DNA from: Schaalia turicensis ACS-279-V-Col4
Lineage (GTDB): Bacteria > Actinomycetota > Actinomycetes > Actinomycetales > Actinomycetaceae
Assembly (NCBI RefSeq): GCF_000296505.1
Contig: NZ_JH815208.1
Span: 745,163-809,162 of the forward strand
Direction of reading: 5' to 3'
DNA length: 64,000 nt
A program made the position numbers and the translations under genes. The notes beneath the pieces are model-generated. The model was not told where the DNA came from. It worked only from the letters and a program-made list of their open reading frames with translations, and did no database searches. This document shows positions 60,813 to 64,000 of the stretch, piece after piece (the stretch's first letter is position 1; the number at the start of each line of letters is the position of its first letter).

Positions 60813-61853
60813 ATGACCGTTCCTGCAGCTGTCATTGTCCTCGCCGCAGGTCAAGGCACTCGTATGAAGTCCTCTCTTCCCAAGGTTGTGCACCCCGTTG
60901 CCGGCCGGTCCATGATTGGACATGCCCTGAAAGCAGGCGAAGGCCTGAACCCCACGCACCTGGTTGCTGTTGTGCGCCACCAGCGTGACCTTGTCGAAGC
61001 TGAAATTAAGCGCGTCAGCCCCACCGCTATTGTCGCCGATCAGGATGAAATCCCCGGCACAGGACGAGCCGTTCAATGCGGCCTGGAAGAGCTGGAACGC
61101 CAGGTTGGCCAGATTCACGGCATTGTTGTCGTCACCTACGGCGACGTCCCCATGCTGAGCACCGAGACCCTGAAAGACCTCGTCGATGCTCATATCGAAC
61201 AGGCGAATGTCGTCACCGTCCTGACCTCGCGCGTCGATGATCCCACGGGCTACGGTCGTATTATTCGCGATGCCGGTGGTCGTGTGACCGCCATCGTCGA
61301 GCAGCGTGACACCACCGAAGAACAGGCTCTCATCAACGAAATCAACGCCGGTATCTACGCATTCGACGCCGATTACCTGCGCGAATCCCTCGTCAACGTG
61401 GGAACCAACAACGATCAGGGTGAGGTCTACCTGACCGACGTCCTCGCGGCAGCCGCCCCCGCTGGAAAGCGTGCGGGCGCTATGGAACTTCTCGATGAAT
61501 GGCAAGCACAGGGGTGCAATGACCGCGTGCAGCTTGCAGAACTCGGCGCCGAGTTCAACCGACGCATCTGCGAAAAGCACATGCGCGAAGGCGTTTCCAT
61601 CATCGCCCCCGATTCCACGTGGATCGGCGTTGATGTTGAGATCGGAAACGACACAATAATCTGGCCAGGAACCGTGTTGCGTGGTGCGACGGTGATCGGA
61701 TCCGAGTGTGAGATCGGTCCCTCAGCGACCCTTGATACCGCGATTGTCGGGAATCGTGCGGTTATCCACAACGCGTGCGTGTCCAACGTATCGGTTGCAC
61801 CCGATACGATGGTTACACCATTCAGCGTCATCGGACAGTCCAGTCGGGACTGA
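60813..61853 (+). CDS. glmU: GlmU, shortened: N-acetylglucosamine-1-phosphate uridyltransferase lacking most of the acetyltransferase domain
   Basis: 346 residues, where bifunctional GlmU has about 450-490. The uridyltransferase half is complete: VIVLAAGQGTRMKSSLPKVV, DEIPGTGRAVQCGLE, VVTYGDVPMLSTETL, DDPTGYGRIIRDAGG, INAGIYAFDADYL and NDQGEVYLTDVL. The left-handed beta-helix begins (SIIAPDSTWIGVDVEIGNDT, then TVLRGATVIGSECEIGPSAT) but stops after about five coils at VTPFSVIGQSSRD. The acetyl-CoA and active-site His region (normally beyond YLRPGT) is missing. Only 37 bases separate it from prs and no remnant of the lost part is seen, so this is not a simple frameshift. Starts at ATG 60813 after GGAAGG. 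Confidence 0.88.
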   Translation: MTVPAAVIVLAAGQGTRMKSSLPKVVHPVAGRSMIGHALKAGEGLNPTHLVAVVRHQRDLVEAEIKRVSPTAIVADQDEIPGTGRAVQCGLEELERQVGQIHGIVVVTYGDVPMLSTETLKDLVDAHIEQANVVTVLTSRVDDPTGYGRIIRDAGGRVTAIVEQRDTTEEQALINEINAGIYAFDADYLRESLVNVGTNNDQGEVYLTDVLAAAAPAGKRAGAMELLDEWQAQGCNDRVQLAELGAEFNRRICEKHMREGVSIIAPDSTWIGVDVEIGNDTIIWPGTVLRGATVIGSECEIGPSATLDTAIVGNRAVIHNACVSNVSVAPDTMVTPFSVIGQSSRD

Positions 61854-61890
61854 CCGATCCGGGTTCTTTAAGCAAGGGGAGGAACGCCGC

Positions 61891-62862
61891 ATGAGCGGAT
61901 TGGTCACCAGTGGAGAGAAGAGCCTCGTCCTCGTTTCGGGTCGAGCGCACTTGGAACTTGCCGAAGAGGTTGGCAAAGAAATCGGGTGCGGGCTTTCGCA
62001 AGTGACCGCCTACGATTTTGCGAGTGGCGAAATCTACGTCCGCTTCAATGAATCCGTTCGTGGCGCAGACGTCTTTGTCCTCCAGTCACACACGGGCGAC
62101 ATCAACAAGTGGCTGATGGAACAGCTCATCATGATTGACGCTGCCAAGCGTGCCTCAGCAAAACGCATTACCGCTGTCTCGCCGTTCTATCCCTACTCGC
62201 GTCAGGACAAGAAGCACCAGGGTCGTGAACCGATTTCGGCTCGCCTGGTCTCTGATCTGTACAAGACCGCCGGCGCTGACCGCGTCATGAGCGTCGACCT
62301 GCACGCCTCGCAGGAACAGGGCTTCTTCGACGGCCCGGTCGACCACCTCTTCGCAATGCCGGTTCTGGTTGACTACGTCCGTTCGCGCCTCGACCTTTCC
62401 AACACCGTCATGGTGTCCCCAGACGCTGGCCGTATTCGCGTCGCCGAAAAGTGGTCTTCGAAGCTCGGCGGTTGCCCGCTGGCATTCGTCCACAAGACCC
62501 GCGATACCACCCGCCCGAACGTTGCTGTCGCCAACCGCGTCGTCGGTGAAGTTGCAGGCAAGGAATGTGTCTTGGTTGACGATATGATCGACACCGCTGG
62601 CACGATCACCGAGGCCGTCAAGGTCCTTAACAACGCCGGCGCCAAGAAGGTCATCATCGCCGCAACGCACGGCATCCTCTCTGATCCGGCAACGCGCCGC
62701 CTCTCCGAATGTGGAGCAACCGAGGTCGTCGTCACCGACACCCTGCCGATTCCGCCCGAGAAGCGCTTCCCGACTCTGACCATCCTGTCGATCGCGCCGC
62801 TGTTGGCACGCGCCATCCGCGAGGTCTTTGACGACGGATCGGTCACATCACTGTTCGACTGA
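61891..62862 (+). CDS. prs: Ribose-phosphate pyrophosphokinase
   Basis: 323 residues. It makes PRPP from ribose-5-phosphate and ATP for nucleotide, His and Trp synthesis. Motifs: YVRFNESVRGADVFVLQSHT, AVSPFYPYSRQDKKHQGREP (flexible ATP loop), MSVDLHASQEQGFFDGPVDH, the PRPP loop CVLVDDMIDTAGTITEAV, and ATHGILSDPATRRLSE. ATG 61891 has GGGGAGGAA upstream and lies 37 bases after glmU, the usual actinobacterial pairing. A strong terminator follows. Confidence 0.98.
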   Translation: MSGLVTSGEKSLVLVSGRAHLELAEEVGKEIGCGLSQVTAYDFASGEIYVRFNESVRGADVFVLQSHTGDINKWLMEQLIMIDAAKRASAKRITAVSPFYPYSRQDKKHQGREPISARLVSDLYKTAGADRVMSVDLHASQEQGFFDGPVDHLFAMPVLVDYVRSRLDLSNTVMVSPDAGRIRVAEKWSSKLGGCPLAFVHKTRDTTRPNVAVANRVVGEVAGKECVLVDDMIDTAGTITEAVKVLNNAGAKKVIIAATHGILSDPATRRLSECGATEVVVTDTLPIPPEKRFPTLTILSIAPLLARAIREVFDDGSVTSLFD

Positions 62863-62872
62863 CTCGCTTTTC

Positions 62873-62919
62873 ACCGCCCTCGTCGGGTACTCTGATTGAG
62901 TTGCTCCGGCGAGGGCGGT
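62873..62919 (+). terminator. Terminator of the glmU-prs operon
   Basis: ACCGCCCTCG pairs with CGAGGGCGGT over a long loop, starting 10 bases after the prs stop, with TTTT following. Confidence 0.75.
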
Positions 62920-63026
62920 TTTCTGTATTCCGCCGTTATCGACAGGGCCTTTCGGATCTTTGCCGGTCCTACCTGGGTTCTTCGACGCTTGAGCGTGAAA
63001 CCTACATACTCAGGAGGACATTTCTT

Positions 63027-63614
63027 ATGAGCGATAACCCGATCCTTGTCGCCACCACCCGCACCGAGTTCGGTAAGGGCGCCGCACGTCGCGCTCGCCG
63101 TGCGCAGATGGTTCCGGGCGTTGTTTACGGCCACGGCGAAACCACCCACCTTGACATTCCGGAACACGACCTGTTCCTGATCGTTCGTGGCAACAAGAAC
63201 GCTCTTGTTGAGCTCAAGATCGACGGCACGTCGCAACTCGCACTTGTCAAAGACATTCAGCGTCACCCGGTCAAGCGCAACCTGCTCCACGTTGACTTCC
63301 TAGCCGTCAAGGCTGGCGAAAAGGTTGACGTTGAGGTCGCAATCGTCGTCGTCGGCGAAGCAGCCCCCGGCACCACCCACAACGTCGAAGAGCACACCGT
63401 GACCGTCAAGGCCCCGGCAACCGACATCCCCGAGGCTATCGAGGTTGACGTGACCGGCCTCGAAGCTGGCACCGTTGTCCGCGTCTCCGACCTGGTTTTG
63501 CCGGCCAACGTTGAGTGCGAACTCGACGCCGAGCAGGATGTCGTCATTATCTCCGAGCTCGCTGCAGAACCTGAAGAAGAAGCTCCGGCAGAAGCCGAAG
63601 GCGACGCTGAGTGA
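63027..63614 (+). CDS. rplY: 50S ribosomal protein L25 (general stress protein Ctc type)
   Basis: 195 residues, the long CTC form of L25 that binds 5S rRNA. The N-terminal L25 domain (about 1-95) has TRTEFGKGAARRARRAQMVP, GVVYGHGET and VKDIQRHPVKRNLLHVDFL. The C-terminal TL5-type domain follows (about 96-180; GEAAPGTTHNVEEHTVTVKA, DVTGLEAGTVVRVSDL), ending in an acidic Glu/Ala tail. ATG 63027 has CAGGAGGAC upstream. It is separated from prs by a terminator, so it probably has its own promoter. Confidence 0.97.
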   Translation: MSDNPILVATTRTEFGKGAARRARRAQMVPGVVYGHGETTHLDIPEHDLFLIVRGNKNALVELKIDGTSQLALVKDIQRHPVKRNLLHVDFLAVKAGEKVDVEVAIVVVGEAAPGTTHNVEEHTVTVKAPATDIPEAIEVDVTGLEAGTVVRVSDLVLPANVECELDAEQDVVIISELAAEPEEEAPAEAEGDAE

Positions 63615-63637
63615 ACTAGCGCGTAGCGTTTTCTTTC

Positions 63638-63673
63638 AAGGCGGGCGGGTCGTATGTGAGGCTCGCCCGCCTT
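63638..63673 (+). terminator. Terminator after rplY
   Basis: AAGGCGGGCG pairs with CGCCCGCCTT over a 16-base loop, 23 bases after the stop codon. Confidence 0.75.
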
Positions 63674-64000
63674 GCTGTGTACCGGGGAACATGGAGCGGA
63701 TCTTTGCCGAGGTAAGGTGCGGCCCCAGGTGGCGGGTGTCTAGTTTTGGGGCTAATGCCCGAATAATACGGACTTGCCATAAATAAGAGGGGGCGGCTCA
63801 TACTTGTAGTACGAGCCGCCCCCTCTTGGATGTATCCGCTGCGGATTACGTTCTGTGTATGCCCCTGTACTATCGCCAGATCTAACAGTTGTATTGGATC
63901 TGGCGGTTATTGTCCATCAGTGATGGTCAATACAGATTGATGCATTACAGATCAGATTGACTTAATCCACCCTTTCCTATTCAGCTCGGCGTTTTCTAGC
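63674..64000. other. Gene-free end of window with three inverted repeats
   Basis: No gene found in the last 327 bases. Stem-loops: 63785-63827 (perfect 15-bp arms AAGAGGGGGCGGCTC), 63874-63905 (9-bp arms CGCCAGATC) and 63909-63931 (interrupted dyad around ATCAGTGAT). The first may end a convergent minus-strand gene outside the window; the sequence right of 63830 becomes more AT-rich. Confidence 0.6.

Noticed and set aside
1..64000. CRISPR array or rRNA operon
   Set aside because: No regularly spaced direct repeats with unique spacers and no rRNA-like sequence were seen on either strand.

Overview
The window reads as a chromosome segment of a high-GC Gram-positive bacterium of the Actinomycetaceae (Schaalia/Actinomyces type). 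The family placement is inferred from gene order and gene types, not from a search. Blocks that are conserved across Actinobacteria flank the window: 5-FTHF cyclo-ligase / galU / moeA / rimJ / sepX on the left, and tatD / rpf / ksgA / ispE / ABC-F ... glmU / prs / rplY on the right. These match the order I remember around Rv0992c-Rv0996 and Rv1008-Rv1018c of Mycobacterium tuberculosis. Sortase-type LPXTG-like anchors, Rpf and G5/DUF348 proteins and an L,D-transpeptidase point the same way.

Left core block (1-16.2 kb): the end of an NCS1 nucleobase permease coupled to a purine nucleoside phosphorylase, tRNA-Arg, two small membrane proteins, an L,D-transpeptidase, a large degenerate helicase-like protein, mscL, a SAF-domain protein, the folate cyclo-ligase, a galU with an internal deletion, moeA, rimJ, sepX, tRNA-Ala and tRNA-Met.

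Central accessory block (about 16.2-42.6 kb) starts just after tRNA-Met. It has much higher GC and GC3 than the flanks, and most of its genes lie on the minus strand. It holds (i) an NhaC antiporter / C-S lyase / DauR-like regulator operon; (ii) a broken DEAD-box helicase; (iii) a GntR-controlled catabolic cluster (C4 acid-sugar kinase, 3-hydroxyacid dehydrogenase, SMP-30 lactonase, membrane alpha/beta hydrolase); (iv) a conspicuously AT-rich 4.7-kb gene for an InlB-repeat wall protein; (v) a tightly overlapping six-gene operon for a surface-anchored metal-type ABC transporter (TIGR03769-03773 families) behind a Fur/Zur-like operator; (vi) a discoidin-domain wall protein.

Right core block (42.6-64 kb): a large MMPL/RND transporter with internal repeats, a CPA1 Na+/H+ antiporter, a DJ-1 family protein, alpha-amylase, TatD, two tandem Rpf/G5 cell-wall enzymes, ksgA, ispE, an ABC-F protein, a TetR-MarR-DUF4298 operon, tRNA-Gln, a GlmU lacking most of its acetyltransferase domain, prs and rplY. 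The last 0.3 kb has no gene but several strong stem-loops.

The observations most worth following are the surface-relay ABC operon (a TIGR03769-type domain is inserted in the metal-binding protein where ZnuA carries its His-rich loop, and a HxH-x-x-W motif recurs across the surface proteins), the PNP whose two base-recognition residues are both swapped, the truncated GalU and GlmU, and the repeat-bearing MMPL transporter.
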